Assembly: GCF_013394915.1 (NCBI RefSeq)
Contig: NZ_CP056771.1
Span: 564,099 to 628,098, forward strand
DNA: 64,000 nucleotides
DNA from: Buchnera aphidicola (Aphis gossypii)
GTDB taxonomy: Bacteria; Pseudomonadota; Gammaproteobacteria; Enterobacterales; Enterobacteriaceae
Direction of reading: 5' to 3'
Part shown: positions 23,527-34,829 of the stretch, piece by piece
Numbering within the stretch: position 1 is the stretch's first letter
Layout of the letters: each line of letters begins with the position of its first letter
The notes under the pieces: generated by a model
What the model was told of the DNA's origin: nothing
Databases searched by the model: none
The model's input: the letters and a program-made list of their open reading frames with translations, nothing else
Made by a program: the position numbers and the translations under genes

Positions 23527-24128
23527 GAAAGTATTTCCTCTACTTTTTTCAAAGCTTCAACAGTGATTAAGATATGATCAAAAGCAATCAGGCTTACTGG
23601 ATCTATAGAATGTACATCTCTTACATCAACTGCATATAAATTTCTAGAAGCAAGGAAGAGATTATTATCTAATGTACTTGTAATAATCAGAACATTTTTT
23701 AAATTTATTTTTTTTAATTTTTCAACTAAAAGTTTTGTTTTAGGTAAAATTAAAGAAAAATTTTGAAAAATAATTAATCGTTTTTGACGTATTAATTCAG
23801 AAAAAATACTTTTTAATGCGCCACGGTACATTTTTTTATTAATTTTTTGAGAATGTTCTTGAGGTTTTGCGGCAAATGTTACTCCTCCTGAACGCCAAAT
23901 AGGACTTCTAAAAGAACCTGCACGAGCACGTCCAGTTCCTTTTTGACGCCATGGTTTTCTACCTGAACCAGAAACATCAGCACGACTTTTTTGTGCTCTC
24001 GTACCTTGACGAGTAGACGCTGAATAAGCAACAACCACTTGATGAATTAGAGCTTCATTAAAATCTCGAGCAAAAATGATTTCAGAAACACTAAGAAGGC
24101 TTTGCACGTCTTTAACTACTAATTCCAT
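23523..24128 (-). CDS. rplD: 50S ribosomal protein L4
   Basis: Large-subunit assembly protein; in E. coli the S10-operon repressor that binds the leader mRNA and RNase E. 201 residues, as in E. coli, from MELVVKDVQ; an in-frame extension of seven codons is rejected because AAGGAAT lies five bases before this ATG. The tunnel loop [15 protein letters not shown] near 57-71 is conserved. Confidence 0.97.
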   Translation of the reverse strand: MELVVKDVQSLLSVSEIIFARDFNEALIHQVVVAYSASTRQGTRAQKSRADVSGSGRKPWRQKGTGRARAGSFRSPIWRSGGVTFAAKPQEHSQKINKKMYRGALKSIFSELIRQKRLIIFQNFSLILPKTKLLVEKLKKINLKNVLIITSTLDNNLFLASRNLYAVDVRDVHSIDPVSLIAFDHILITVEALKKVEEILS

Positions 24129-24145
24129 GCTTAATTCCTTATTCC

Positions 24146-24775
24146 TCAAATCTTAATAGCTGGTTTAACAATAAGATCACTACCTGTAGATCCTGGTACA
24201 GCACCTTTTACTAAAAGTAAATTACGATTTAAATCAATGCGTATTATATTTAAATTTTGCACTGTAACACGTTTATTTCCCAATTGTCCCGCCATTTTTT
24301 TTCCTTTAAATACTCTTCCAGGGGTTTGGTTTTGACCAATGGAACCTGGAACTCTATGAGACAATGAATTTCCATGCGTGGCATCTTGAGTGCGAAAATT
24401 CCAACGTTTGACAGTACCAGAGAAACCTTTACCTTTAGATGCACCTATAACATCTACTTTTTTAATATCATTAAAAATATTAACTTTAATAACTTGACCT
24501 AATTTAAAATTTTCATTTGCATTTGTTTTAAATTCCCATAAACCATCTCCAGGAGCAACACCGGCTTTTAAAAAATGACCTGATTGAGGTTTATTAAGTC
24601 TATTTAATTTTTTTATACCTGTGGTAACTTGAATAGCAAAATACCCATCAGTTACTATATTTTTTATCTGTGTTATTCGATGTTCCTTAAACTCAATTAC
24701 AGTAACAGGAACTGAATGTCCTTCCTTGGTAAAAATACGAGTCATACCAAGTTTTTTACCAATTAAACCAATCAT
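24146..24775 (-). CDS. rplC: 50S ribosomal protein L3
   Basis: Assembly initiator near the peptidyl-transferase centre. 209 residues, as in E. coli; the extended loop [20 protein letters not shown] near 139-158 contains the Gln (near 153) methylated by PrmB in E. coli. Confidence 0.97.
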   Translation of the reverse strand: MIGLIGKKLGMTRIFTKEGHSVPVTVIEFKEHRITQIKNIVTDGYFAIQVTTGIKKLNRLNKPQSGHFLKAGVAPGDGLWEFKTNANENFKLGQVIKVNIFNDIKKVDVIGASKGKGFSGTVKRWNFRTQDATHGNSLSHRVPGSIGQNQTPGRVFKGKKMAGQLGNKRVTVQNLNIIRIDLNRNLLLVKGAVPGSTGSDLIVKPAIKI

Positions 24776-24801
24776 TTTACAAACCTTATATATCTATCTA
24801 A

Positions 24802-25131
<330 letters not shown>

Positions 25132-25157
25132 TTATTAAAGAATAAAAATTTTGACCT

Positions 25158-25175
25158 ATCTCTTTTTAGAGAGAT
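25158..25175 (-). promoter_or_regulatory. Hairpin in the S10 leader
   Basis: Stem ATCTCT / AGAGAT with a six-base loop, about 45 bases before the rpsJ ATG. It lies where the E. coli S10 leader carries the L4-responsive hairpins but is much smaller, and no U-tract directly follows, so an attenuator is not shown. Confidence 0.35.
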
Positions 25176-25210
25176 TGGATGTAATTAATAATAATTTCTA
25201 TATAACCCCT

Positions 25211-25238
25211 ATATTAGGAGTATTTTAAAATATTTCAA
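25211..25238 (-). promoter_or_regulatory. Candidate promoter for the S10 operon
   Basis: Minus strand -35 TTGAAA (25233-25238), 16-base spacer, -10 TAATAT (25211-25216), giving a leader of about 90 bases before rpsJ. A/T-rich DNA produces such matches easily, but the position between the tuf terminator and rpsJ is right. Confidence 0.4.
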
Positions 25239-25309
25239 ATTAAAAAAATTTTTAATTATATAAAACTATTTTATTTTCAAAAATAATCTATAGTATTAAT
25301 CAAAATACC

Positions 25310-25338
25310 AAGAAAAGAGCATTGTATACTCTTTTCTT
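25310..25338 (-). terminator. Terminator after tuf (end of str operon)
   Basis: Ten-bp perfect stem AAGAAAAGAG / CTCTTTTCTT with a nine-base loop, 31 bases after the tuf stop. The 3' arm itself supplies the pyrimidine tract. Confidence 0.7.
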
Positions 25339-25368
25339 AATAAATTCAACCAAGTACAGCATAAAATA

Positions 25369-26556
<1,188 letters not shown>

Positions 26557-26604
26557 CTATCCCTTATAATATTACTTATAAAAACGTTTTAAAGTTAGAA
26601 TTAT

Positions 26605-28710
26605 TTATTTTTTTTTTTGAATAATTGAATCAGCAATACTAGATGGTGCTTCTACGTATTTTAAAAACTCCATTGAATAGGAAGCTCTTCCTTGTGTTTG
26701 AGAACGCAAATCAGTTGCATAACCAAACATTTCAGATAAAGGTACGCAAGCCTTAATAATTTTTCCTATGGGTAAATCTTTCATACCTTCAATAACGCCC
26801 CTACGACGATTTAAATCTCCAATAACATCGCCCATATAATCATCTGGTGTCTCTACTTCAACTTTCATAATAGGTTCTAATAAAATAGGATTAGCTTGTT
26901 TAAAACCATTTTTAAAAGCTAAAGAAGCTGCAAGTTTAAATGCCAGCTCTGAAGAATCAACATCATGATAAGATCCAAAATAAAGACGCACTCCTATATC
27001 TACAACAGGATAACCTGCTAATGGTCCATATTTCAATTGCTCCTGAATACCTTTGTCAATTGCAGAAATATACTCATTAGGTATCACCCCGCCTTTGATA
27101 TCATTAACAAACGAATACCCTAAACCTCCAGGTTCTAGTGGAAACAACTCTATAACAACATGACCATATTGACCTCTTCCGCCAGATTGTTTAATATGTT
27201 TTCCTTCAACGTCAGTAACTTTATTTAAAATTGTTTCACGATATGCTACTTGTGGTTTTCCAATATTGGCATCTACACTAAATTCCCGCTTCATTCGATC
27301 GACAATAATTTCTAGATGCAACTCGCCCATTCCAGAAATAATTGTCTGATTGGATTCCTGATCAGTATGAACTCTAAATGAAGGATCTTCTTTAGCTAAT
27401 CTATTTAATGCTATACCCATTTTTTCCTGATCAGCTTTTGTTCTAGGTTCTACTGAAATTGATATTACTGGATCTGGAAATTCCATACGTTCTAATATAA
27501 TAGGTTCGTTTAAATCACAAAGTGTATCTCCAGTAGTTACATCTTTTAGTCCAATAGCTGCTGCTATATCACCTGCATATACTTCTTTTATTTCTTCTCT
27601 TTTATTTGCATGCATTTGAACAATTCTACCAAATCTTTCTCGCTGAGATTTAACAGAATTAAATACAGTATCTCCTGATTTTACTATTCCTGAATATACT
27701 CTAAAAAATGTTAAATTTCCTACAAATGGATCATTGGAAATTTTAAAAGCCAAAGCTGAAAATGGAGCGCTATCATTTGATGATCTAATAGCAGGATGAT
27801 TGGTTTGATTATTTAAAATACCTTTAATATCTTGAATATCGTTAGGAGCAGGTAAATATTCTACTATTGCATCCAATAGTGCTTGAACTCCTTTGTTTTT
27901 AAAAGCGGAACCACAAGTAATCAATGTAATTTCATTATTTAAAGATCGCTTTCTTAATTCTAACTTTATTTCTTTTTCAGATAATTCATTTCCATTTAAG
28001 TATTTTTCCATAAGATTTTCATTAGATTCAACAGCAGATTCAAGCAAATTTTGATGCCATTTTTCAGATATTTCATGCATATCTGAAGGAATATCTTTAT
28101 AGGTAAAAGTAATTCCTTGATCAAAATCTTGCCATTCAATCGCTTTCATTTTAATTAAATCTATTACACCTGTAAAATGCTCTTCCGAACCAATCGGTAA
28201 TTGCAAAGGTACGGGATTTCCTCCTAATCGTGTTTTAATTTGTTTTACAGATTTTAAAAAATTTGCACCCATGCGATCCATTTTATTTATAAAAGCTATA
28301 CGCGGTACATTATATTTATCAGCCTGTCTCCAAACAGTTTCAGATTGAGGCTGAACACCACCTACTGCGCAATAAACCATGACTGCTCCATCTAAAACAC
28401 GCATAGAACGCTCTACTTCTATTGTAAAATCTACATGTCCAGGGGTATCAATAATATTAATCCTATGAGGTTGAAATTGTTTACCCATTCCACTCCAAAA
28501 AGCTGTAGTAGCAGCAGATGTAATTGTAATTCCTCTCTCTTGTTCTTGTTCCATCCAATCCATTGTTGCTGCTCCATCATGTACTTCACCAATTTTATGA
28601 TTAATTCCAGTATAAAAAAGAATTCTTTCTGTAGTAGTGGTTTTTCCAGCATCTATATGAGCACTAATTCCAATGTTACGATATCGAGAAATAGGTGTTG
28701 TACGAGACAT
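26605..28710 (-). CDS. fusA: Elongation factor G
   Basis: GTPase for translocation and ribosome recycling. 701 residues (E. coli 704), P-loop AHIDAGKT at 17-24, ITITSAATT switch I, DTPGHVDF near 88 and NKMD near 142, followed by domains II-V ([12 protein letters not shown] in domain IV). The C-terminus is Gln-Lys-Lys-Lys coded by an eleven-A run just before the stop codon, so slippage there would only change the tail. 88 bases separate it from rpsG. Confidence 0.98.
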   Translation of the reverse strand: MSRTTPISRYRNIGISAHIDAGKTTTTERILFYTGINHKIGEVHDGAATMDWMEQEQERGITITSAATTAFWSGMGKQFQPHRINIIDTPGHVDFTIEVERSMRVLDGAVMVYCAVGGVQPQSETVWRQADKYNVPRIAFINKMDRMGANFLKSVKQIKTRLGGNPVPLQLPIGSEEHFTGVIDLIKMKAIEWQDFDQGITFTYKDIPSDMHEISEKWHQNLLESAVESNENLMEKYLNGNELSEKEIKLELRKRSLNNEITLITCGSAFKNKGVQALLDAIVEYLPAPNDIQDIKGILNNQTNHPAIRSSNDSAPFSALAFKISNDPFVGNLTFFRVYSGIVKSGDTVFNSVKSQRERFGRIVQMHANKREEIKEVYAGDIAAAIGLKDVTTGDTLCDLNEPIILERMEFPDPVISISVEPRTKADQEKMGIALNRLAKEDPSFRVHTDQESNQTIISGMGELHLEIIVDRMKREFSVDANIGKPQVAYRETILNKVTDVEGKHIKQSGGRGQYGHVVIELFPLEPGGLGYSFVNDIKGGVIPNEYISAIDKGIQEQLKYGPLAGYPVVDIGVRLYFGSYHDVDSSELAFKLAASLAFKNGFKQANPILLEPIMKVEVETPDDYMGDVIGDLNRRRGVIEGMKDLPIGKIIKACVPLSEMFGYATDLRSQTQGRASYSMEFLKYVEAPSSIADSIIQKKK

Positions 28711-28798
28711 AATAAACTTTACTTTTAGTTTTTAAAGGTTGTTGTTATTAAGCAAAATTAAAATACTTGCTAAGTATAAATATAAAAATTTTTAAAAA

Positions 28799-29269
28799 TT
28801 ACCAACGGTAATGAGCAAAAGCTTTATTTGCTTCAGCCATACGATGAACTTCTTCCTTTTTTTTAACAGAAGCTCCTTTATTATCTAACGCATCATATAA
28901 TTCATTTGATAAACGTAAAGCCATAGATTTATCTGATCTTTTTCGAGCTGAATCTATAATCCATCGCATAGCTAATGCATTTCGACGTACTGGTCGTACT
29001 TCAACAGGAACTTGATATGTAGAACCTCCGACTCGACGAGATTTAACTTCTACAGTTGGTCGAACATTTTCTAAAGCAATTTCAAATGCTTCTAACTCAT
29101 TTTTTTCTGTTCTTTTTGATAAATTTTTCAAAGCAGTATAAACAATAACCTCAGCAATAGATTTTTTGCCGTCTATCATTAAAATATTAATAAATTTAGC
29201 TAATAACTCCGAAGAAAATTTTGGTTCAGGTAAAATTTTTCGAGCAGTAATAATACGTCGACGAGGCAT
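28799..29269 (-). CDS. rpsG: 30S ribosomal protein S7
   Basis: Head-assembly initiator; in E. coli it represses the str operon. 156 residues, equal to the short E. coli B form. [18 protein letters not shown] start, [16 protein letters not shown] near 77-92. Confidence 0.97.
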   Translation of the reverse strand: MPRRRIITARKILPEPKFSSELLAKFINILMIDGKKSIAEVIVYTALKNLSKRTEKNELEAFEIALENVRPTVEVKSRRVGGSTYQVPVEVRPVRRNALAMRWIIDSARKRSDKSMALRLSNELYDALDNKGASVKKKEEVHRMAEANKAFAHYRW

Positions 29270-29307
29270 AAGGAATCCTTAAAATTTATATTATTGTATT
29301 TAAGAAA

Positions 29308-29682
29308 TTAAACTTTTGTTTTTTTAACGCCATATTTAGAACGGCCTTTTTTCCGATCTTTAACACCAGCGCAATCTAAAGAACCTCTAATAACGTGATA
29401 TCGGACTCCAGGTAAATCTTTAACTCTTCCGCCACGTATCAAAATAACAGAATGTTCTTGTAAATTATGACCTTCTCCTCCTATATATGCTGTAACTTCA
29501 AATCCATTAGTTAATCTTACACGACAAACTTTACGTAGTGCAGAATTAGGTTTTTTAGGTGTTGTTGTGTAAACTCGAGTGCAAACTCCTCTTTTTTGAG
29601 GGCTATTTGACAAAGCAGGTACATTTGTTTTAATTACTTTTCGTAAGCGAGGTTTTCGGACCAATTGATTAACTGTGGCCAT
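29308..29682 (-). CDS. rpsL: 30S ribosomal protein S12
   Basis: Decoding-site protein. 124 residues, as in E. coli. The two conserved decoding loops, [11 protein letters not shown] (with Lys near 43) and [13 protein letters not shown] (with Lys near 88), are wild type. First gene of str; 116 bases of A/T-rich DNA lie before tusB, including a TTGACT and a TATAAT that are too far apart to form one promoter. Confidence 0.98.
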   Translation of the reverse strand: MATVNQLVRKPRLRKVIKTNVPALSNSPQKRGVCTRVYTTTPKKPNSALRKVCRVRLTNGFEVTAYIGGEGHNLQEHSVILIRGGRVKDLPGVRYHVIRGSLDCAGVKDRKKGRSKYGVKKTKV

Positions 29683-29798
29683 GTAAGTTCCTATTTATAA
29701 TTAATTTTATGATTAATTTTAACATAATAAAAAATTGAGATTATATTATAATGTAGAATTTTAGACTGGATATATAAGTCAAAACAACTAAGTATACT

Positions 29799-30086
29799 TT
29801 ACCAAGCCATCTGTGTTTTATTTTTAAGTGTTAAAGAAACGAAATTAATATAACTAATTAACATGAAATTGCTAGATATGTTGTTTATAATTCCTCGCGC
29901 ATAAACATCTTCTTTTATGAGATATAAATTTGCTGAGCTAAAAATGATACTATCCAAAAAAACACTATTTGTTAAAGCAATTAAAACACCATCTTGTAAA
30001 GCTAAAAAATCGTCTTTTTTCTTTAACATGCTTATAAGAAGAGGTATATTAGTTTTGTAAGGAGATTGTATTAAAGTATGTAACAT
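29799..30086 (-). CDS. tusB: Sulfur relay protein TusB (DsrH-like)
   Basis: Part of the TusBCD heterohexamer that passes persulfide from TusA to TusE for 2-thiolation of the wobble uridine in Lys, Glu and Gln tRNAs. 95 residues, as in E. coli, starting MLHTLIQSP and ending QMAW, both family marks; LQDGV near 31 is conserved. TusB has no catalytic cysteine in E. coli and none is seen here. Order tusD-tusC-tusB-rpsL is that of E. coli. Confidence 0.95.
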   Translation of the reverse strand: MLHTLIQSPYKTNIPLLISMLKKKDDFLALQDGVLIALTNSVFLDSIIFSSANLYLIKEDVYARGIINNISSNFMLISYINFVSLTLKNKTQMAW

Positions 30087-30098
30087 AATAAATTGTCT

Positions 30099-30458
30099 TT
30101 AGAAGTTAATAATTGCATCGTGATTGTCCAGCTTAGCACGTAAAAAATATGAATTTAATATATTAACTGGTAATATAAATTTCGTGTTAACATTGAGTCC
30201 ATTTTGCAGCAAAGATAGTTTACAACAATAAAAATCTTGTATTTTATATAAAGATAATAAAGAAAATAAAGATGTGTAATCACGAGTTAAAATTTTTTCT
30301 GATTTATAACTTTTAAATAATTGCAAAACACCATCACCAATAAAAAATAAACTCATTTTTTTTAAAATAGCAGAAGTTCCTAAGATAAGATCTAATCCTT
30401 CTTTACCGAAAGTTGTTCCATGAGGAGAATGAGAAAAAACAAAAGCAATTTTTTTCAT
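30099..30458 (-). CDS. tusC: Sulfur relay protein TusC (DsrF-like)
   Basis: 119 residues, as in E. coli, with the N-terminal KKIAFVFSHSPHGTTFGKEGLD and GDGVLQL of the DsrE/F fold. Twelve bases separate it from tusB and 18 from tusD, so all three are co-transcribed. Structural member of TusBCD; the relay cysteine is in TusD. Confidence 0.95.
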   Translation of the reverse strand: MKKIAFVFSHSPHGTTFGKEGLDLILGTSAILKKMSLFFIGDGVLQLFKSYKSEKILTRDYTSLFSLLSLYKIQDFYCCKLSLLQNGLNVNTKFILPVNILNSYFLRAKLDNHDAIINF

Positions 30459-30476
30459 AACAATTATTACATTAAG

Positions 30477-30857
30477 TTAAAATTGTATTATACGATCTGA
30501 AATATATATAGCATGTCCTAATTCTAACAATCCGCTTAATCGAAAAAAAGGAGATAAATTTCCCTTTTTAAAATTAGCTATAGAATTATCTTCCACTACA
30601 CCTCTTCTTTCGGCTGCAGTAGTACATACATATAACTTCACATCATGTTTTTCATATAATGCTTGCCAACCTTGAATTAAATTAAACTCATCAGTAGGTG
30701 TTTTATTTATAATATTAGCATTAAGTACACCATCAAAATAGAAAAAAACACTATTTAATACATGATGCATTTTGATTAATGATTCGCAAAACAAAAAAGC
30801 CGTGCTAGCATTTTGCGTTCCATAAGCTGCACCTGTTACTAAAACTGTATAGTTCAT
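30477..30857 (-). CDS. tusD: Sulfurtransferase TusD (DsrE-like)
   Basis: Carries the relay cysteine of TusBCD. 126 residues (E. coli 128). [14 protein letters not shown] lies near 8-21, the active Cys in [11 protein letters not shown] near 78, and the C-terminus is DRIIQF as in E. coli. All visible family features needed for persulfide transfer are kept, which implies that TusA, TusE, MnmA and IscS are encoded elsewhere. Confidence 0.96.
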   Translation of the reverse strand: MNYTVLVTGAAYGTQNASTAFLFCESLIKMHHVLNSVFFYFDGVLNANIINKTPTDEFNLIQGWQALYEKHDVKLYVCTTAAERRGVVEDNSIANFKKGNLSPFFRLSGLLELGHAIYISDRIIQF

Positions 30858-30883
30858 TATTTTATTTCATACTATTTAATATT

Positions 30884-31639
30884 TTAATTATTTTTTACAT
30901 CAATTAACTCGATATCAAAAACTAAAGTAGAATTTCCTGGAATTCCATTTAATCTAGAATTTCCGTACCCTAAAGAAGGAGGTATAACTAACTTAATTCT
31001 TCCGCCTTTTTTAATATATTTCAAGCCTTCTTGCCATCCTAATATTACATCTTTTAAAACAAAAACAACAGGTTTACCTCGACTATATGAATTATCAAAT
31101 TCTACGCCATTAACTAAGAATCCTTTATAATGTACAGTAATTTCTGTATCTTCTGTGATCTCCTCGCCTCTACCTGGATTGTCTATAATATACATTAAAC
31201 CACTTTGAGTTTTATGCGCACCTTTAATTTGAGAAAATTTTTTCATGTACAATTGTCCTTGAATTAAATTTTCTTTTTCATTTTTTTCTATTTGATTTTT
31301 AGTAGCATTCTTAAGTTTTGTTTCTAGTTTTTCAAGGATTTCAGAAATTTCTTGATTAGATAACTTTAAATTGTTTGAAATAGCATCTTCAATTCCGGAT
31401 AGAAGACTATATTTATCTAATTGAATACCTAATTGTTTTTGCTTTTCAAAAGATTGATTAACATAATTACCTAAAGACACACCTAAAGCATATCCTATTT
31501 TTTCATTTTCATTTATAAAAACTTTTTTATTTTCTAAATAAGATTGCGTTTTAGGGTTTAATTGTGTTTCTGAAAATGCACTAGAAATATAAAATGTTAG
31601 AAATAACAACATAATTCTTTTAATCAGAAAAGAAATCAT
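30884..31639 (-). CDS. fkpA: FKBP-type peptidyl-prolyl cis-trans isomerase FkpA, periplasmic
   Basis: Periplasmic chaperone and proline isomerase. Residues 1-23 form a Sec signal peptide (basic start, FLIKRIMLLFLTFYISSAFS, cleavage likely before Glu-Thr-Gln). A helical dimerisation domain (about 25-140, rich in Lys, Glu and Leu) precedes the FKBP domain, with TVHYKGFLVNG near 170 and the C-terminal LVFDIELIDV. 251 residues against 270 in E. coli. One of few exported proteins in the window. Head of a minus-strand run that continues into tusDCB-rpsL. Confidence 0.95.
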   Translation of the reverse strand: MISFLIKRIMLLFLTFYISSAFSETQLNPKTQSYLENKKVFINENEKIGYALGVSLGNYVNQSFEKQKQLGIQLDKYSLLSGIEDAISNNLKLSNQEISEILEKLETKLKNATKNQIEKNEKENLIQGQLYMKKFSQIKGAHKTQSGLMYIIDNPGRGEEITEDTEITVHYKGFLVNGVEFDNSYSRGKPVVFVLKDVILGWQEGLKYIKKGGRIKLVIPPSLGYGNSRLNGIPGNSTLVFDIELIDVKNN

Positions 31640-31764
31640 TTATTGCTCCATTAAATAAATTTCTATTTTTAAGATTTTTATTAAATAATCTTTCGCAAGA
31701 TAAAATTATTTTATATAATATTAAATAGAAAATAAAAAAATTTTAAAATAATCAAGAATAAAAA

Positions 31765-31977
31765 ATGAAAATAAAAAAATTTAAAAACATTCAAAATAAA
31801 AATAAAAAAATTTATAATCAAGAAATATATTATAATGAACTTAAGAATAATATTTTTTTACATAAAAAAGAAATAAAAAATATACAAGATAATATAAAAA
31901 ATTTATCAAAAAAAATAAATTATTTAGAATCATGTATGAATCGAATCTTAGACATACAAAAACCGCCACATTATTAA
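31765..31977 (+). CDS. slyX: SlyX family protein
   Basis: A 70-residue lysine/asparagine-rich coiled coil, heptads visible from about 25 to 62. Overall identity is low, but the C-terminal Pro-Pro-His-Tyr exactly matches the end of E. coli SlyX and the gene stands next to fkpA and divergent from it, as in E. coli. Function of SlyX is unknown. The N-terminal 15 residues look like drifted, A-rich sequence. Confidence 0.8.
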   Translation: MKIKKFKNIQNKNKKIYNQEIYYNELKNNIFLHKKEIKNIQDNIKNLSKKINYLESCMNRILDIQKPPHY

Positions 31978-32012
31978 ATAGTAATATTATTTTAATATTC
32001 ACAAAAACAATT

Positions 32013-33224
32013 TTAAAATTTTTCTAAAGCATAACAAAAACGATTCATTCCTTCGGTGATATCAGTTTCGCTAATAATCAATGAAGGCGCCATTCTAATT
32101 ACATTTTTTCCTGCAGTTAAAAAAATTACACCTTCTAAAAATGAAGCATATAAAATATCTTTTATTTTTTCTGCAAATTTTGATTCTAAAACAATACCAA
32201 TAAGCAAACCCATCCCTCTAATTTCTGTAAACAATTTAAAACGTTTGTTGATAATGTTTAATTCAAATCTAATTCTTTTTAATTTTTCTTTAACACCAGA
32301 TAATATATATTTAGTATTAATAATCTCCACTGTTGCTTCAGCAATAGCACAAGCAAGAGGATTTCCACCATATGTTGTTCCATGTATTCCAGGGGTAACT
32401 ACAGATTTAATTTCACTAGTTGTTAACATTGCGCTAATTGGGAACCCCCCCCCTAAAGATTTAGCAATGGTTAAAATATCAGGTTCTATTCCGTAATGCT
32501 CATATGCAAATAATTTACCAGTTCTACCGATTCCTGTTTGAACTTCATCAAAAATTAATAATGCGTTATATTTATTGCATAATAATCGAAGCTCACTAAC
32601 AAAAGATTTTGATGCTGGAATAATTCCACCCTCACCTTGAATTAGCTCTAAAACTATTGCGCAAGTATCTTTATCAATTATGTTTTTTACAGTTTCAATT
32701 TTATTAAATTCAGCATGCTGAATACCTGATGGTTTAGGCCCAAAACAATCAGAATATTTTGATTGACCACCAACAGATACTGTGAATAGTGTTCTACCAT
32801 GAAATGAATTATAAAAAGAAATAATTTTATTTTTTTTTATATGATATTTTTTAGCTGAATAGTAACGTGCTAATTTAAATGCCGCTTCATTTGCTTCAGC
32901 TCCTGAATTAGCAAAGAAAACGTAAGATGCAAAACTTGATAAAACCAATTTTTTAGCTAATCTTAAAGATGGTTCATTTGTAAAAAGATTACTAGTATGC
33001 CATATTTTTTGACTTTGATAATTTAAAACTTTATTCAATAAAGGATGACAATGCCCTAACGATGTAACTGCAATTCCACCAGAAAAATCAATATATTCTT
33101 TACCTTTTTGATCCCAAATACGACTACCTTTACCTTTTGTAGGAATAAAAAAAGAAGGGTTATAAAAAGGTAGAATAAAATCATTAAAATTATTTCTTGT
33201 AACCAATTCATTTTTCAATATCAT
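32013..33224 (-). CDS. argD: Acetylornithine / succinyldiaminopimelate aminotransferase
   Basis: PLP enzyme of arginine synthesis that in enterics also does the succinyl-DAP step of lysine synthesis, so one gene can serve two host-required amino acids. 403 residues (E. coli 406). GxxSxHGR-type FYNSFHGRT lies near 137, the cofactor-binding DEVQTGIGRTG near 223 and the PLP lysine in AKSLGGGFPI near 252. A nine-A run at 32830-32838 is in frame. Converges on slyX. Confidence 0.97.
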   Translation of the reverse strand: MILKNELVTRNNFNDFILPFYNPSFFIPTKGKGSRIWDQKGKEYIDFSGGIAVTSLGHCHPLLNKVLNYQSQKIWHTSNLFTNEPSLRLAKKLVLSSFASYVFFANSGAEANEAAFKLARYYSAKKYHIKKNKIISFYNSFHGRTLFTVSVGGQSKYSDCFGPKPSGIQHAEFNKIETVKNIIDKDTCAIVLELIQGEGGIIPASKSFVSELRLLCNKYNALLIFDEVQTGIGRTGKLFAYEHYGIEPDILTIAKSLGGGFPISAMLTTSEIKSVVTPGIHGTTYGGNPLACAIAEATVEIINTKYILSGVKEKLKRIRFELNIINKRFKLFTEIRGMGLLIGIVLESKFAEKIKDILYASFLEGVIFLTAGKNVIRMAPSLIISETDITEGMNRFCYALEKF

Positions 33225-33537
33225 TAAATTTCCTAAAATATATATTTACTAAATTAACAAATTTTTTAAAAATAAAAAATGTATTTTAAAATAATTAAAA
33301 AATTATTAAAAAATTAAAAATTTATTAAATAAAAAAGTTTGAATTAATTAAATTAAAATATACATTATATTTTATTAAATTTAAACTTATTTTAGCAATA
33401 AAAATAAACAACTGTTTTATATTTAGTTGAAAAATTTTTTATATTTTAATATCTGAATAAAATTGAAATTGCAATAAATAATATATTGAAAATATAAGAC
33501 AGTTTTAACACTTTAAAAATTTTATTCATAAAAACAG
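33225..33537. other. Non-coding divergent spacer argD/tsgA
   Basis: 313 bases of nearly pure A/T separating the argD and tsgA starts, so it should contain both promoters. I see several TTAAAA/TATAAT-like words but none with a convincing partner, no tRNA, and no readable gene remnant. Confidence 0.6.
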
Positions 33538-34716
33538 GTGAAAAAAGTGAAAAACATTAACCAAACAGGACTTACATGGATTAGTTTTTTTTCATACGCT
33601 TTCACAGGTGCATTAATAGTCGTTACAGGAATGATAATGGGAGATATTGCTAATTATTTTAATTTATCAATATCTCAAATGAGCAACGTTTTTACTTGTT
33701 TAAATGCAGGTATATTAGTATCGATTTTACTTAATTCTTGGCTAATTAATCTTATTTCCTTAAAAAAACAATTAATATATGGATTCATACTTTCTATTAT
33801 TTCAATAATAGGAATAATACTTTCTAAAAATATATTATTATTTTCTATTAACATTTTTATACTAGGATTAGTAAGTGGAATTACTATGTCAATTGGCACT
33901 TTCATCATCACAACCTTGTATTATGGATCAAAAAGAGGATCGCAACTTTTACTAACTGATTCTTTTTTTAGTATGTCTGGAATGATATTTCCTATCATTG
34001 CAGCATATTTATTAGAAAACAAAGTCTCTTGGTATTGGGTATATGTATGTATAGAAATTATTTATTTTATAATTTTTATTTTATCAGTCAGCTTAAATTT
34101 TCCAGAATCACAAGATAAAATAAAATATACAGAAGAAATAAAAAAATGGAATTTTAATATAATTTTATTATCTATATCTGCATTATTATATATTTTAGGT
34201 CAACTAAGTTTTATTTCTTGGGTGCCTCAATATGCAACAGAAATTATGAAAATTAAAATAAAAAAAACAGGAAATTTAGTTAGCAATTTCTGGATGGCAT
34301 ACATGATTGGTATGTGGTTTTTTAGCTTTATAATAAAATTTTTTAATTTAAAGCATATGTTTGCTTTATTGTCTGGTATTTCAACAATACTAATGTACAT
34401 ATATATACATAGCTCGACCTATTCAACAATGAAATATATCATTATTAGTTTAGGATTTTTTTCTAGTGCTATTTATACCATAATTATCACAATAGCTTCG
34501 TTACAAACAAAAAAACCATCTGCAAAATTAATAAATATAATTCTATTTTTTGGAACTGTTGGAACATTACTAACGTTTATAGTAACTAGTCCCATTGTTA
34601 ATAAAAAAGGATTATATGCAACTTTAATATGTTCAAATGCATTTTATGGCATAGTATTTTGTTTATCTTTATTCATATTAATAAATAGAAGAAATAAAAT
34701 TTATTTAAAAGGATAA
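33538..34716 (+). CDS. tsgA: TsgA-like major facilitator transporter
   Basis: A 392-residue inner-membrane protein with about 12 hydrophobic segments, near the E. coli length of 393. N-terminal LTWISFFSYAFTGALIVVTG, GLVSGITMSIGTF and TDSFFSMSGMIFP match TsgA closely. Substrate is unknown; in Buchnera the few retained carriers are candidate routes for host-symbiont exchange. Start is GTG after an ACAGG; a second GTG lies three codons in. In E. coli tsgA lies near argD, as here. Confidence 0.93.
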   Translation: MKKVKNINQTGLTWISFFSYAFTGALIVVTGMIMGDIANYFNLSISQMSNVFTCLNAGILVSILLNSWLINLISLKKQLIYGFILSIISIIGIILSKNILLFSINIFILGLVSGITMSIGTFIITTLYYGSKRGSQLLLTDSFFSMSGMIFPIIAAYLLENKVSWYWVYVCIEIIYFIIFILSVSLNFPESQDKIKYTEEIKKWNFNIILLSISALLYILGQLSFISWVPQYATEIMKIKIKKTGNLVSNFWMAYMIGMWFFSFIIKFFNLKHMFALLSGISTILMYIYIHSSTYSTMKYIIISLGFFSSAIYTIIITIASLQTKKPSAKLINIILFFGTVGTLLTFIVTSPIVNKKGLYATLICSNAFYGIVFCLSLFILINRRNKIYLKG

Positions 34717-34773
34717 AATTTTTTACAAATAAAAGATATCTATACAAAAATATAAAAAACTGTTATTTATATA

Positions 34774-34812
34774 ATAAATAAACTAGAATATAACTATTTC
34801 TGGTTTATTTAT
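34774..34812. terminator. Hairpin between convergent tsgA and trpS
   Basis: Fifteen-bp stem (34774-34788 with 34798-34812, one G-U) and a nine-base loop. It is A/T-rich but long, lies between two stop codons, and is flanked by A/T tracts on both sides, which fits a bidirectional terminator. Confidence 0.55.
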
Positions 34813-34829
34813 CTAATTAATTTAAAAAA

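Noticed and set aside
29683..29798. TTGACT and TATAAT upstream of rpsL as one promoter
   Set aside because: About 26 bases separate the two, too far for sigma-70; each alone is expected by chance in A/T DNA.
32056..32496. Plus-strand open frame of 146 codons
   Set aside because: Antisense to the conserved C-terminal half of argD.
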